Assembly (NCBI RefSeq): GCF_003931875.1
Contig: NZ_CP034245.1
Coordinates: forward strand, 62,001-126,000
Reading direction: 5' to 3'
Length of the DNA: 64,000 bases
DNA from: Microbacterium sp. 10M-3C3
GTDB taxonomy: Bacteria > Actinomycetota > Actinomycetes > Actinomycetales > Microbacteriaceae
Position numbers and translations under genes: made by a program. Below are positions 36,481-43,847 of the stretch, in pieces; the stretch's first letter is position 1, and every line of letters starts with the position of its first letter. The notes beneath the pieces are model-generated. The model did not search any database, had not been told where the DNA came from, and was given only the letters and a program-made list of their open reading frames with translations.

Positions 36481-38940
36481 ATGAGCGCTCCTCTCGAGCT
36501 GACCGACGGCTGGACCCTCTCGGTGTCGGACGCGTCGCGCGGTGTGCCGCCGCATGTGCGGGCGGCGCTTCCGATCGCCGCGACGGTTCCGGGGACGGTG
36601 CACACAGATCTGCTCGCGGCCGGGCTCATCCCGGATCCCTACCTCGACACCAACGAGCTGTCGCTCGACTGGATCGGCCGGGCGGAATGGATCTACGAGC
36701 GCGACCTGCCTCGTCTGCCGGCGGCCGATGCGCTCGCTCCAGCGCTCGCGTTCGACGGGCTCGACACCGTCGCGAGCATCAGCGTGGATGGCGTCGAGAT
36801 CGGTCGCACCGCGAATCAGCATCGCCGCTACGAGTTCGCGCTCGGGTCCGCGCTTGACGTCGCCGGGCCGCATCGGCTGGCGGTCACCCTGCACTCGGCC
36901 TGGGATCACGCGCAGGAGCGGGAGGCACGGCTCGGGGCGATGCCCAACGCCTATCCCGCGCCGTTCCCGCACATCCGCAAGAGCGCGTGCAACTTCGGCT
37001 GGGACTGGGGCCCGACCCTCGTCACGGCGGGCATCTGGCGCTCCGCTCGCCTTCTCGGGACCGCGCCGCGGCTCGCGGACGTCGAAGTCACCGCGACGGT
37101 GGAGGACGCACACGGCGCGGTGAGGATCGAAGCGCGGGCGGTGGGAACGGCGGGCGCCGGGTGGAGCATCCGCGCGGTCGTCGGCGGCGAGGCGGCTGAG
37201 GACGTCGTCGGCGCCGGGGAGACCGTCGCGCTGCGCGTGGAGCTGGACGCCCCCCGGCTGTGGTGGCCCCGGGGTCTGGGCGCGCAGCCGCTGTACGACG
37301 TGCGGGTGCAACTGCGTGATCCGAACGGGCGCGTCGTGACCGAGCACGAGACCCGGGTCGGATTCCGGTCGCTGGCGCTGGATACGGAGCCCGACGAGGA
37401 GGGGACGCCTTTCACGTTCGAGATCAACGGGGTGAACCTGCCCATCCGCGGGGTCAACTGGATACCCGACGACTGCTTCCCCTCGCGCATCACCGAGGAG
37501 CGCCTGCGCGAGCGCCTCGCCCAGGCCGCGGATGCCAACGTCAACCTGCTGCGCGTGTGGGGCGGCGGCATCTACGAGAGCGACACCTTCTACGGGATCT
37601 GCGACGAGCTCGGTCTGCTCGTCTGGCAGGACTTCCTCTTCGCGTGCGCCGCATATCCCGAGGACGAGAAGCTCGCGGCCGAGATCGAGGCGGAGGCGCG
37701 GGACAACGTGCAGCGGCTGCGAGAGCATCCGAGCCTCGTGCTGTGGAACGGCAACAACGAGAACATCTGGGGATGGTTCGACTGGGACTGGCAGCCTCGA
37801 CTCGGGGACCGAGGATGGGGGCTGACCTACTACCTCAAGACGCTGCCGGCGATCGTCGCCGAGCTCGATCCCAGCCGGCCCTACTGGCCGGGCAGTCCGT
37901 ACTCCGGCACGATGAGCGTGCACCCCAACGCCCCCGCCCACGCGCTGACGCACATCTGGGACGTATGGAACGACGTCGACTACACCGTCTACCGCGAGTA
38001 TCGGCCGCGCTTCGCATCGGAGTTCGGCTGGCAGGCTCCGCCGACCTGGTCCACCATCACGGCGTCGATCCGCGACGAGCCGCTGACGCAGACCTCGGCG
38101 GGGATGCTGCACCACCAGAAGGCCCACGACGGCAACGGCAAGCTCGAGCGCGGCCTCTCGCGACACTTCGCCGTGCCGGACGACTTCACGCACTGGCACT
38201 TCGCCATGCAGCTGAACCAGGCCCGCGCCATCCGCCTGGGCGTCGAGCACTTCCGTTCGCTGCGCCCGCTGAACTCCGGCACGATCGTCTGGCAGCTGAA
38301 CGACTGCTGGCCCGTCACGTCCTGGTCCGCGATAGACGGCTACGGTCGCAAGAAGCCCGTGTGGTACGCCCTGCGCGCGGCGTACGCGCCCCGGCTCCTC
38401 ACGATGCAGCCGCGCGGCGACGGACTCGTGCTCGCCGTGACGAACGACGGCGGTGACGCGTGGCGCGAACCGTTCACCGCGAGACGCGTCCGATTCGACG
38501 GCACCGTACTGGCGACCCACACGAGCCGATTCGCCGTCGACAGGTTCTCGGGGACGACTCTCCCGCTTCCGGACGACATCGCGCGGCCGGATTCGGCTGC
38601 TGAGGAGGTCGTCGAGGTGGTCACGGGCGCCGGGGCGCGCGCATTGTGGTTCTTCGCCGAGGACCGCGACCTCGCCTATGAGGCTCCTCGCATGACCGTC
38701 TCCGTCGGGCGGACCGGAGGCGGCGTCGTCGAGGTCGACGTCACCGCGCACGTCCTGATGCGCGATGTGACGTTGTTCCCCGACCGGCTCGCGCCGGAGG
38801 CCGAGTCCGACAGCGCGCTGGTCACCTTGCTGCCGGGGCAGCGGCACGTGTTCCGGGTGGTGGGGGTGCCGGAAGGGCGGGAGGAGCAGCTGTCGCGGCA
38901 TCCGGTGCTCTGCAGCGCCAACGACCTCGTCACGCGCTGA
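36481..38940 (+). CDS. Beta-mannosidase-like GH2 enzyme
   Basis: The 819-residue protein has the GH2 domain order: sugar-binding domain (about 10-180, with FGWDWGPTL near residue 175), Ig-like domain, TIM barrel (about 310-610) and C-terminal beta domains. The acid/base is Glu427 in WNGNNENIW and the nucleophile Glu514 in FASEFGWQ. VPGTVHTDLLAAGLIPDPY and RVWGGGIYE are typical of beta-mannosidases. No signal peptide, so it cleaves imported beta-mannosides in the cytosol. ATG 36481 is preferred over 36445. It is the last gene of the operon. Confidence 0.93.
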   Translation: MSAPLELTDGWTLSVSDASRGVPPHVRAALPIAATVPGTVHTDLLAAGLIPDPYLDTNELSLDWIGRAEWIYERDLPRLPAADALAPALAFDGLDTVASISVDGVEIGRTANQHRRYEFALGSALDVAGPHRLAVTLHSAWDHAQEREARLGAMPNAYPAPFPHIRKSACNFGWDWGPTLVTAGIWRSARLLGTAPRLADVEVTATVEDAHGAVRIEARAVGTAGAGWSIRAVVGGEAAEDVVGAGETVALRVELDAPRLWWPRGLGAQPLYDVRVQLRDPNGRVVTEHETRVGFRSLALDTEPDEEGTPFTFEINGVNLPIRGVNWIPDDCFPSRITEERLRERLAQAADANVNLLRVWGGGIYESDTFYGICDELGLLVWQDFLFACAAYPEDEKLAAEIEAEARDNVQRLREHPSLVLWNGNNENIWGWFDWDWQPRLGDRGWGLTYYLKTLPAIVAELDPSRPYWPGSPYSGTMSVHPNAPAHALTHIWDVWNDVDYTVYREYRPRFASEFGWQAPPTWSTITASIRDEPLTQTSAGMLHHQKAHDGNGKLERGLSRHFAVPDDFTHWHFAMQLNQARAIRLGVEHFRSLRPLNSGTIVWQLNDCWPVTSWSAIDGYGRKKPVWYALRAAYAPRLLTMQPRGDGLVLAVTNDGGDAWREPFTARRVRFDGTVLATHTSRFAVDRFSGTTLPLPDDIARPDSAAEEVVEVVTGAGARALWFFAEDRDLAYEAPRMTVSVGRTGGGVVEVDVTAHVLMRDVTLFPDRLAPEAESDSALVTLLPGQRHVFRVVGVPEGREEQLSRHPVLCSANDLVTR

Positions 38941-38965
38941 ACCCGGCTGCGCATCTTTGACGGTG

Positions 38966-38985
38966 GCTCCCGTTTGCAGGGGAGC
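38966..38985 (+). terminator. Possible terminator after the beta-mannosidase gene
   Basis: GCTCCC (38966-38971) pairs with GGGAGC (38980-38985) around an 8-nt loop, 26 bp after the stop; a short T-run (CTTTGG) follows shortly. It would end the twelve-gene operon. Confidence 0.4.
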
Positions 38986-39121
38986 GGCGGCTTTGGGGGA
39001 ATGTCGGGAACGTGGTGAGATGACACTGGATGTCGCGCTATCCGGCCTGTTTCGGGCGGTCGCGGTCGACTTTGTCGTGACACTTTCCCCGCTGACCTGC
39101 CTCACGACTGGTCGAAGTCAG

Positions 39122-39146
39122 ATTCTTGGCACGCCGAGCCAAGAAT
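39122..39146. repeat. Inverted repeat, first of two related hairpins
   Basis: ATTCTTGGC (39122-39130) pairs with GCCAAGAAT (39138-39146) around a 7-nt loop. A related hairpin with TTCTCGGC arms follows 27 bp later. Confidence 0.7.
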
Positions 39147-39172
39147 TCGGTGGCACCCTACGACGGCCGCGA

Positions 39173-39199
39173 GATTCTCGGCTCGGTGAGCCGAGAATC
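39173..39199. repeat. Perfect 12-bp inverted repeat with 3-nt loop
   Basis: GATTCTCGGCTC (39173-39184) and GAGCCGAGAATC (39188-39199) flank GGT. It shares the GATTCTYGGC arm with the preceding hairpin. No U-run follows. A further dyad, GTGCCAC/GTGGCAC (39242-39248/39254-39260), lies just downstream. Confidence 0.75.
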
Positions 39200-39394
39200 G
39201 GTTGCCGGGATCGACGGCGTCTCGTTTCCACGCAGCACCTGGTGCCACAGCCCGTGGCACATTCCTGGCGAAGCGGAAGGTGGCGCATTGGTCCTACAAG
39301 CTGTGGGACCTTCGCGGGCGAGCGGTGGCGAAGGTCTGCGCGCCCCGGCAAGGGTGGATCTGGAAGCGCCGATTGATCGACGATTCGTCGGGCA

Positions 39395-39416
39395 GTTCTG
39401 TTACAACTTCCAGAAC
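39395..39416. promoter_or_regulatory. Dyad over a candidate TIR-gene promoter
   Basis: GTTCTG-N10-CAGAAC surrounds a possible -10 element TACAAC (39402-39407), about 25 bp before the TIR ATG. It could be an operator for the XRE-type protein of the cassette. No matching second site was found upstream of 40312, so this is weak. Confidence 0.35.
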
Positions 39417-39440
39417 ACCGCGATTCTCGCCACAAGACCG

Positions 39441-40193
39441 ATGTCGGAGGCGCCGGTTACGATCAACATCGTGAGTGGATGTACAGCACCGGTGCACGGC
39501 CATCGGACGGCAAGCGGAGCGGCGGCGTGCCCGGTTCATGGGGGTCGAGGTTACGGCTACTCATCGTCGCCCCGTCCGTACTACTCGTCGCCTTCCTACA
39601 CGCCGCGCGGCGGCGGCGCGACGGGCAGTAGCGGCGGGTCCAGCGGTGGCCGTGTGCGACCGAATTGGTCACCGAGCGGTTCCGCAGTGACGTATACGCC
39701 TGCCGAAGTGCGGGCACTGACTCCAGTACGTCGCTCCGTTGAGCTGAGAGCTCGGCAGCAGCCGGACCTGCGGGATGTCTTCCTCTGCCATGCGTGGGAT
39801 GACCGGCGGGGTTCCGCGTCGGAACTGCATGGCCTACTCGAAGCTCGGGGGGTCTCGGTGTGGTTCAGCGAGAAGGACATCGTGCTCGGACAGCCGTTCC
39901 TCCGCGAGATCGACAGGGGCTTGGCGAAGTCGCGCACGGGACTCGTTCTGGTCACGCCAGCCCTGTTGAAGCGGGTCGATAGTCGAGGTGTCTCCGACAA
40001 GGAGCTCTCGGAGCTTCTCTCACGCGACCTGCTGATCCCAATCGTGCACGAGACCACCTACGACGAGCTCCGCGCGGTCAGCCCCTTGCTCGGTTCTCGA
40101 AACGGGCTGAACACCGCGGACGACACGATGGAAGAGATCGCGACCAAGATCGCGGAGCTGGTCGCGGTTGAGGATGAGCTCGTGGCGAGTTGA
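39441..40193 (+). CDS. TIR-domain protein with N-terminal Cys/His motif
   Basis: The 250-residue protein has three parts. Residues 14-35 contain a Cys/His pattern (C14-x4-H19, then C30-P-V-H33) that could bind zinc. Residues 35-85 are Gly/Ser/Tyr/Pro-rich low complexity. Residues about 109-225 form a TIR domain: RDVFLCHAWDDR, then VSVWFSEKDIVLGQPFLREI, with Glu144 aligning to the catalytic Glu of NAD+-cleaving bacterial TIRs, then GLVLVTPALL and LLIPIVHE. Bacterial TIRs mostly act as NADases in anti-phage abortive systems (family knowledge). ATG 39441 is chosen; no strong Shine-Dalgarno is seen. It lies 118 bp before a three-gene operon. Confidence 0.88.
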   Translation: MSEAPVTINIVSGCTAPVHGHRTASGAAACPVHGGRGYGYSSSPRPYYSSPSYTPRGGGATGSSGGSSGGRVRPNWSPSGSAVTYTPAEVRALTPVRRSVELRARQQPDLRDVFLCHAWDDRRGSASELHGLLEARGVSVWFSEKDIVLGQPFLREIDRGLAKSRTGLVLVTPALLKRVDSRGVSDKELSELLSRDLLIPIVHETTYDELRAVSPLLGSRNGLNTADDTMEEIATKIAELVAVEDELVAS

Positions 40194-40311
40194 GCTTCCG
40201 TTCGTTCGCAGCGAAAGCGTGTTGGCTCTCGCGACACTCCGAGCGACCACTGTGCGTGTTTCTCAACCACAAATGAGGTAGAGTTTCACGCATCGAGCAA
40301 GGAGGCGCCCC

Positions 40312-40971
40312 GTGGCGATTGTGAATCTCTTCCCCCAGCAGCAGCCTGACGACGAGCGCCGCCTTGCTGAGTTCGACCTGTCCTCCACCGACTTCCACAC
40401 GGCCTTCCGTCCGGGGCTGAGTCGGGCAGTCAACCGCTCGGAGCTCGCTCCCCCGAACGCGGCGGGCACCGATCTCTATAACGACACTTTCGAGCTGCTG
40501 GCGCAGATCCTTGTCGCCCGCGGCTGGCGGAAGACCGTCGTTATGGGGCAGCCTCGGGTGATCCACCCGGATGGGAAGTGTCAGCTCGCCCTTTCGTCGG
40601 CTCAGGATGTCGCTGATCCGGATCACCGCGTGAGTCCCAAGACTCGCGGCAAGGGGCCCGCGACCCAGCGCTCACTTGACTCCGATCTCCCGAAGTCGCA
40701 GGTGCCTCTTCCTCTGCCGGAGTGGGTGGAGAACGACGCGGAGCTTCCGCCGAAGCTCAAGGAGGCGCCGCTCTGGTTCGTGCTCTACGAGCGCGAAGGC
40801 ACCTTCCTGTCGCTCGGACTTGGCCGTCCGGCGGGCATGGACGACTCCGACCGGGTCGTCGAGTGGAGCGACACGATCGACATCACTCCGTTCGACGGCG
40901 TAGGCGACCTCAGCGTCTTCGACTCGGACGGTGATGGCGACATCGACGTTCCCGTCGAACCCCGCGACTGA
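40312..40971 (+). CDS. Uncharacterised 219-residue protein of the TIR/ImmA cassette
   Basis: The protein starts at GTG after a strong AAGGAGG. It has a helical region (about 55-75, LYNDTFELLAQILVARGW), a charged linker, and a beta-rich half with APLWFVLYEREGTFLSLGLG. The C-terminus holds an acidic DSDGDGDID run (about 203-211) resembling a Ca2+-binding loop. I do not recognise the family. It is first in an operon with the XRE-ImmA and Abi-like genes (gaps 48 and 15 bp), so it probably works with them. A possible -10 element TAGAGT is at 40280. Confidence 0.8.
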   Translation: MAIVNLFPQQQPDDERRLAEFDLSSTDFHTAFRPGLSRAVNRSELAPPNAAGTDLYNDTFELLAQILVARGWRKTVVMGQPRVIHPDGKCQLALSSAQDVADPDHRVSPKTRGKGPATQRSLDSDLPKSQVPLPLPEWVENDAELPPKLKEAPLWFVLYEREGTFLSLGLGRPAGMDDSDRVVEWSDTIDITPFDGVGDLSVFDSDGDGDIDVPVEPRD

Positions 40972-41019
40972 CAATCCCCGGCTCCCCACAACTTCATCCC
41001 GACTAGGTCCCCTCCGAAG

Positions 41020-42051
41020 ATGTTCAGTCCAGTCCGCCTCAAGCTGGCCCGCCAAAGGCGTGGCCTCACACTCACCCGCCTCGCCGAAGTGAGCTCGGTT
41101 TCGCTTCGGTCGCTGACCAACTACGAGAACAACGGCACTGAGCAGCCGTCCGATGAATCTCTCCGCAAGCTCGCCGATGCGCTCGACGTCTCCCCGGAGT
41201 ATTTCCATCGCGACGAAGTCGAACCTGTGCCGGTCGAGGCGGTGAGCTTCCGCAAGCTCTCGAAGACGTCCGCGACCAAACGGGATGCGGTGCTGTCGTC
41301 AGCGACTCTTGCTCTTGAGCTGTTCGACGTCATCGATCGGCAGTTCAAACTGCCGGAGTCGGGGATACCGACCTACGACAAGTTCTCCCCCGAGCAGGCC
41401 GCTGAGATGGTGCGTCAAGTGTGGGGGCTCGGCGACAAGCCGATCTCCAACATGGTTCACCTACTCGAAGCCAAGGGCGTTCGCGTGGTCTCGTTGGCCC
41501 ACGACTACACCGATATCGACGCCTTTTGCTTCTTCCGCGACTCGGTTCCTTACATGTTCGTGAACACCACCAAGTCGGGCGAGCGACAGCGATTCGACAT
41601 CGCTCACGAGTTGGGCCACCTCGTTCTTCACGACGAACGGGACATGACGCCGAAGGACTCTCGAGAGCGCGAAGCCGAAGCCAACGCTTTCGCAGCGGCC
41701 TTCTTGATGCCTGCAACTGGGCTCCACGCCCAGGCGATGTGGAGCGCCAGCATCCAGAAGATCTTCGCGGCCAAGAAGCACTGGAAGGTCTCGGCCATGG
41801 CGATGACCCACCGCCTCCACGAACTCGAAATGCTCAATGACTGGCAGTACCGCTCGACCGTTGTGACCTTGTCCAAAGCCGGCTACCGCAGCAGCGAGCC
41901 GGACGGCATGATCCCCGAGACCTCACAGCTTCTGCGCAAGGTTCTCTTCGGGCCGAAGGGCGTGTCGATCGGTCGTGCCGCAGAAGAGCTCGCGGTGCCT
42001 TCCCGTGACCTGTCGGCGCTCCTGCAGGGCCTCGTGCCCGTTGCGGCGTAG
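41020..42051 (+). CDS. XRE-HTH / ImmA-IrrE metallopeptidase fusion
   Basis: The 343-residue protein has an XRE helix-turn-helix (about 5-62; LARQRRGLTLTRLAEVSSVSLRSL). The zinc peptidase domain has HELGH at 196-200 (in FDIAHELGHLVLH) and the downstream Glu in EAEANAFAAAFLMP (about 218-231). Proteins of this architecture (ImmA/ImmR, IrrE-like) cleave or sense a repressor in mobile elements and stress or toxin systems. The C-terminal 80 residues (to PVAA) form an extra helical segment. A DNA-binding regulator that is activated by proteolysis is the likely role here. Confidence 0.92.
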   Translation: MFSPVRLKLARQRRGLTLTRLAEVSSVSLRSLTNYENNGTEQPSDESLRKLADALDVSPEYFHRDEVEPVPVEAVSFRKLSKTSATKRDAVLSSATLALELFDVIDRQFKLPESGIPTYDKFSPEQAAEMVRQVWGLGDKPISNMVHLLEAKGVRVVSLAHDYTDIDAFCFFRDSVPYMFVNTTKSGERQRFDIAHELGHLVLHDERDMTPKDSREREAEANAFAAAFLMPATGLHAQAMWSASIQKIFAAKKHWKVSAMAMTHRLHELEMLNDWQYRSTVVTLSKAGYRSSEPDGMIPETSQLLRKVLFGPKGVSIGRAAEELAVPSRDLSALLQGLVPVAA

Positions 42052-42066
42052 GGGATCGGCGCGACA

Positions 42067-43173
42067 TTGGATCTGACCGACTTCGATTTCTCGCTGCGCT
42101 GGCCGCAGGAGCTGTTCACATGGGAAGCGCGACGCATCGCCGCCCTGAGGACCAAAGAAACCTTCACGAACATGGTCGTCTGCCTGTTCTCTGAAGCCTT
42201 CATGGACGGCGACATCGCCGAGCAGCTGGGTGTCCCGGTCACGCGAAACGTCTTCGATCAGCAGCCCCGGGGGTCTGAAGCCGCCGACGTGCTGAACGCG
42301 CTCCTCAAGGACCAATCGCTGCTGCACAAGTACGAGCCGCCCAGGTACTGGCTTGAGCGGAAGGGTGGAGCCAGTGCGGTCACTCGGCAAAAGCCCCTCT
42401 CGAAGGCGTTCGTGGAGCTGATCGACGAGATGCGCGACCTCGACTACTTCCCGAAGGTCCTGGGCAAGGGATGCGTCGATGACGGAGGCTCTTGGGGTGA
42501 GTTCACCCGCAACGCCAGCGCCGAGATCAGCAAGGCGATCCACGCGGACGTGACTTGGCCACTCGATGAGAGCACTCTCTCCGTCCCCGACGACGTCCTG
42601 TACGCGGTGATCGAGTACCTCCACGATCAGGCTCAGCGACCGCGGACTCGGTCGCTTCACTCGTACGGCGGTTGCGGCTGGCATTACGCCGACCACAACA
42701 AGGAGTCGGGCGGAGTCGTCTACCGCTGGCGGGTGAACGAGCTGCTCGAACGATACGGCGTCGGACTGCGCCTGGGCAGCAAGGGCTCGGAGAAGGGCAG
42801 GCTGATCCGTCACGCCGGTCTCCAACTCGACGAACTGGCAGACGAGCTGAGCGAGACTTCGGCCCATCCCGACGAGAGGCTGATCGCCGACGCCATCCAC
42901 CTCTATAGGGCGAGATCTTCGACCACGGTGCAACGTCGCGCGGCGATCACGCAGTTGGCCAACTACTTGGAGAAGCACCGGCAGACATTCAAATCGAGGG
43001 AGTTCACCAAGGGGGACGAGTCTGATCTCTTCAATATCTTCAACAACTTCGCCATTCGGCACGGCAAGGGGGTTCAGAAGGGCGAGTACGGTGACGAGTT
43101 CCTGGACTGGATCTTCTGGACAAGCCTCGGCGCAATCAAGCTTCTGAAGGGGCTGAGTCAGCGCAAGGTCTGA
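42067..43173 (+). CDS. Protein with HEPN/Abi-like C-terminal domain
   Basis: The 368-residue protein starts at TTG 15 bp after the preceding stop, with GGGGATCGG upstream. Its C-terminal segment, FNNFAIRHGKG near residues 325-335 followed by EFLDWIFWTSLGAIKLL, resembles abortive-infection proteins of the AbiJ/HEPN type, where an Arg-His pair forms the RNase site (Arg331-His332 here, closer together than the usual R-x4-6-H). The N-terminal half, including PPRYWLERKGGASAVTR, and the middle YGGCGWHYADHNKESGG are unassigned. Effector function is inferred. Confidence 0.72.
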   Translation: MDLTDFDFSLRWPQELFTWEARRIAALRTKETFTNMVVCLFSEAFMDGDIAEQLGVPVTRNVFDQQPRGSEAADVLNALLKDQSLLHKYEPPRYWLERKGGASAVTRQKPLSKAFVELIDEMRDLDYFPKVLGKGCVDDGGSWGEFTRNASAEISKAIHADVTWPLDESTLSVPDDVLYAVIEYLHDQAQRPRTRSLHSYGGCGWHYADHNKESGGVVYRWRVNELLERYGVGLRLGSKGSEKGRLIRHAGLQLDELADELSETSAHPDERLIADAIHLYRARSSTTVQRRAAITQLANYLEKHRQTFKSREFTKGDESDLFNIFNNFAIRHGKGVQKGEYGDEFLDWIFWTSLGAIKLLKGLSQRKV

Positions 43174-43408
43174 GCCCCCCGTGGTCCGGCAGCTCGGGCA
43201 GACAACAGAGGGCCGGATCGCTAGCTGGCTAGTTGAGTCGTCTCGACGCGTTCCCTACGAGAACTGTCGATAGCGAGGTGACCGCATCAAGTGTCGTTCT
43301 CCGAGCTCTTCGGCCGCCTATCGTGCCCGTGCCGACAGTACCGGCATCCTTCGGCGTCCTGACTGAGCGCATCTTCCCGGGCCACGGACGGGCACGTAGC
43401 ATCGGAAC

Positions 43409-43702
43409 ATGCGTGCAGATGCTGTCCTCGGCCCAGCCGGTGACGGGTTCGGTGCCGCTCAAGCCGCGGAGTTCGTCGAGTTCGAGATCGGGTACGACGA
43501 CGTGGCCGAGCTCGATCGCCTGGCAAGCATCCACGGCGGCGACCGCTCGGCGTTCCTTTCCGAGGCGATCCGGGTGATGGGTGCTCGGGAGCGGGCCGTT
43601 CGGCTGCAGATGCTGCAGGAGCGGATCCATGCGGCGATCGGCGGGCCGAGGGCCTCGGAGCAGGTCACCGCCGATGTGCGGCAGGTTCTCAAGGGGACGT
43701 AG
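43409..43702 (+). CDS. Small RHH-like protein (possible antitoxin)
   Basis: The 97-residue protein has a ribbon-helix-helix-like middle: VEFEIGYDDVAELDRLASIHGGDRSAFLSEAIRVM (strand, then two helices with a turn around GGD). No toxin gene follows on the same strand. A TAGCAT hexamer (43397-43402) lies 6 bp before the ATG, which would give a leaderless mRNA. An orphan DNA-binding protein or solitary antitoxin remnant are both possible. Confidence 0.55.
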   Translation: MRADAVLGPAGDGFGAAQAAEFVEFEIGYDDVAELDRLASIHGGDRSAFLSEAIRVMGARERAVRLQMLQERIHAAIGGPRASEQVTADVRQVLKGT

Positions 43703-43838
43703 CCATCTCGCGAGGCGGCCACGGGGCCCTCTTGGAGCAGTAGGGGCATCCCGTGCCCTTGGCGCGATTGTTGACCTTCGTCTTCCAGGTGTGCCCGATC
43801 CGGCACCTCCAGGTGGCGCGGTAGCTCGAGGAGGACAT
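43689..43838 (-). CDS. 49-residue treble-clef zinc-finger ORF (probable gene fragment)
   Basis: A short minus-strand frame contains TWRCRIGHTWKTKVNNR followed by GTGCPYCSKR: Cys12, His16, Cys31 and Cys34. This is one repeat of the treble-clef domain (PF14311/DUF4379-like) usually found in several tandem copies in longer proteins. A stop lies 4 codons upstream of its ATG, so it is probably a fragment of a decayed gene. It overlaps the end of the RHH-like gene by 14 nt, tail to tail. Confidence 0.5.
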   Translation of the reverse strand: MSSSSYRATWRCRIGHTWKTKVNNRAKGTGCPYCSKRAPWPPREMATSP

Positions 43839-43847
43839 CGCTTCCGA

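Larger units (their letters stand above)
38986..39440. other. Hairpin-rich stretch without a confident gene
   Basis: This stretch precedes the TIR gene. Open frames exist but none has convincing codon bias. One frame (about 39138-39220) reads NSVAPYDGREILGSV, reminiscent of the VYDGRERLGTI-like motif of small uncharacterised proteins, so a decayed gene is possible. Several inverted repeats lie here, and the stretch marks the change from highly GC-biased genes to the island on the right. No tRNA or att repeat was found by eye. Confidence 0.5.

Noticed and set aside
36412..39105. 897-codon minus-strand open frame
   Set aside because: Antisense to the beta-mannosidase, which has catalytic residues and family motifs; the shadow has none.
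39126..39440. N-terminal extension of the TIR protein by 105 residues
   Set aside because: The extension runs through hairpins and an unrelated YDGREILG-like segment and lacks a ribosome binding site; ATG 39441 is simpler.
38941..39440. tRNA gene or attachment-site duplication at the island edge
   Set aside because: No cloverleaf or terminal CCA-type pattern, and no direct repeat shared with the 43-44.6 kb border, was found by eye.
43233..43577. 114-codon plus-strand frame before the RHH-like gene
   Set aside because: Ser/Pro/Arg-rich with no motif and overlapping the better-supported RHH-like frame.
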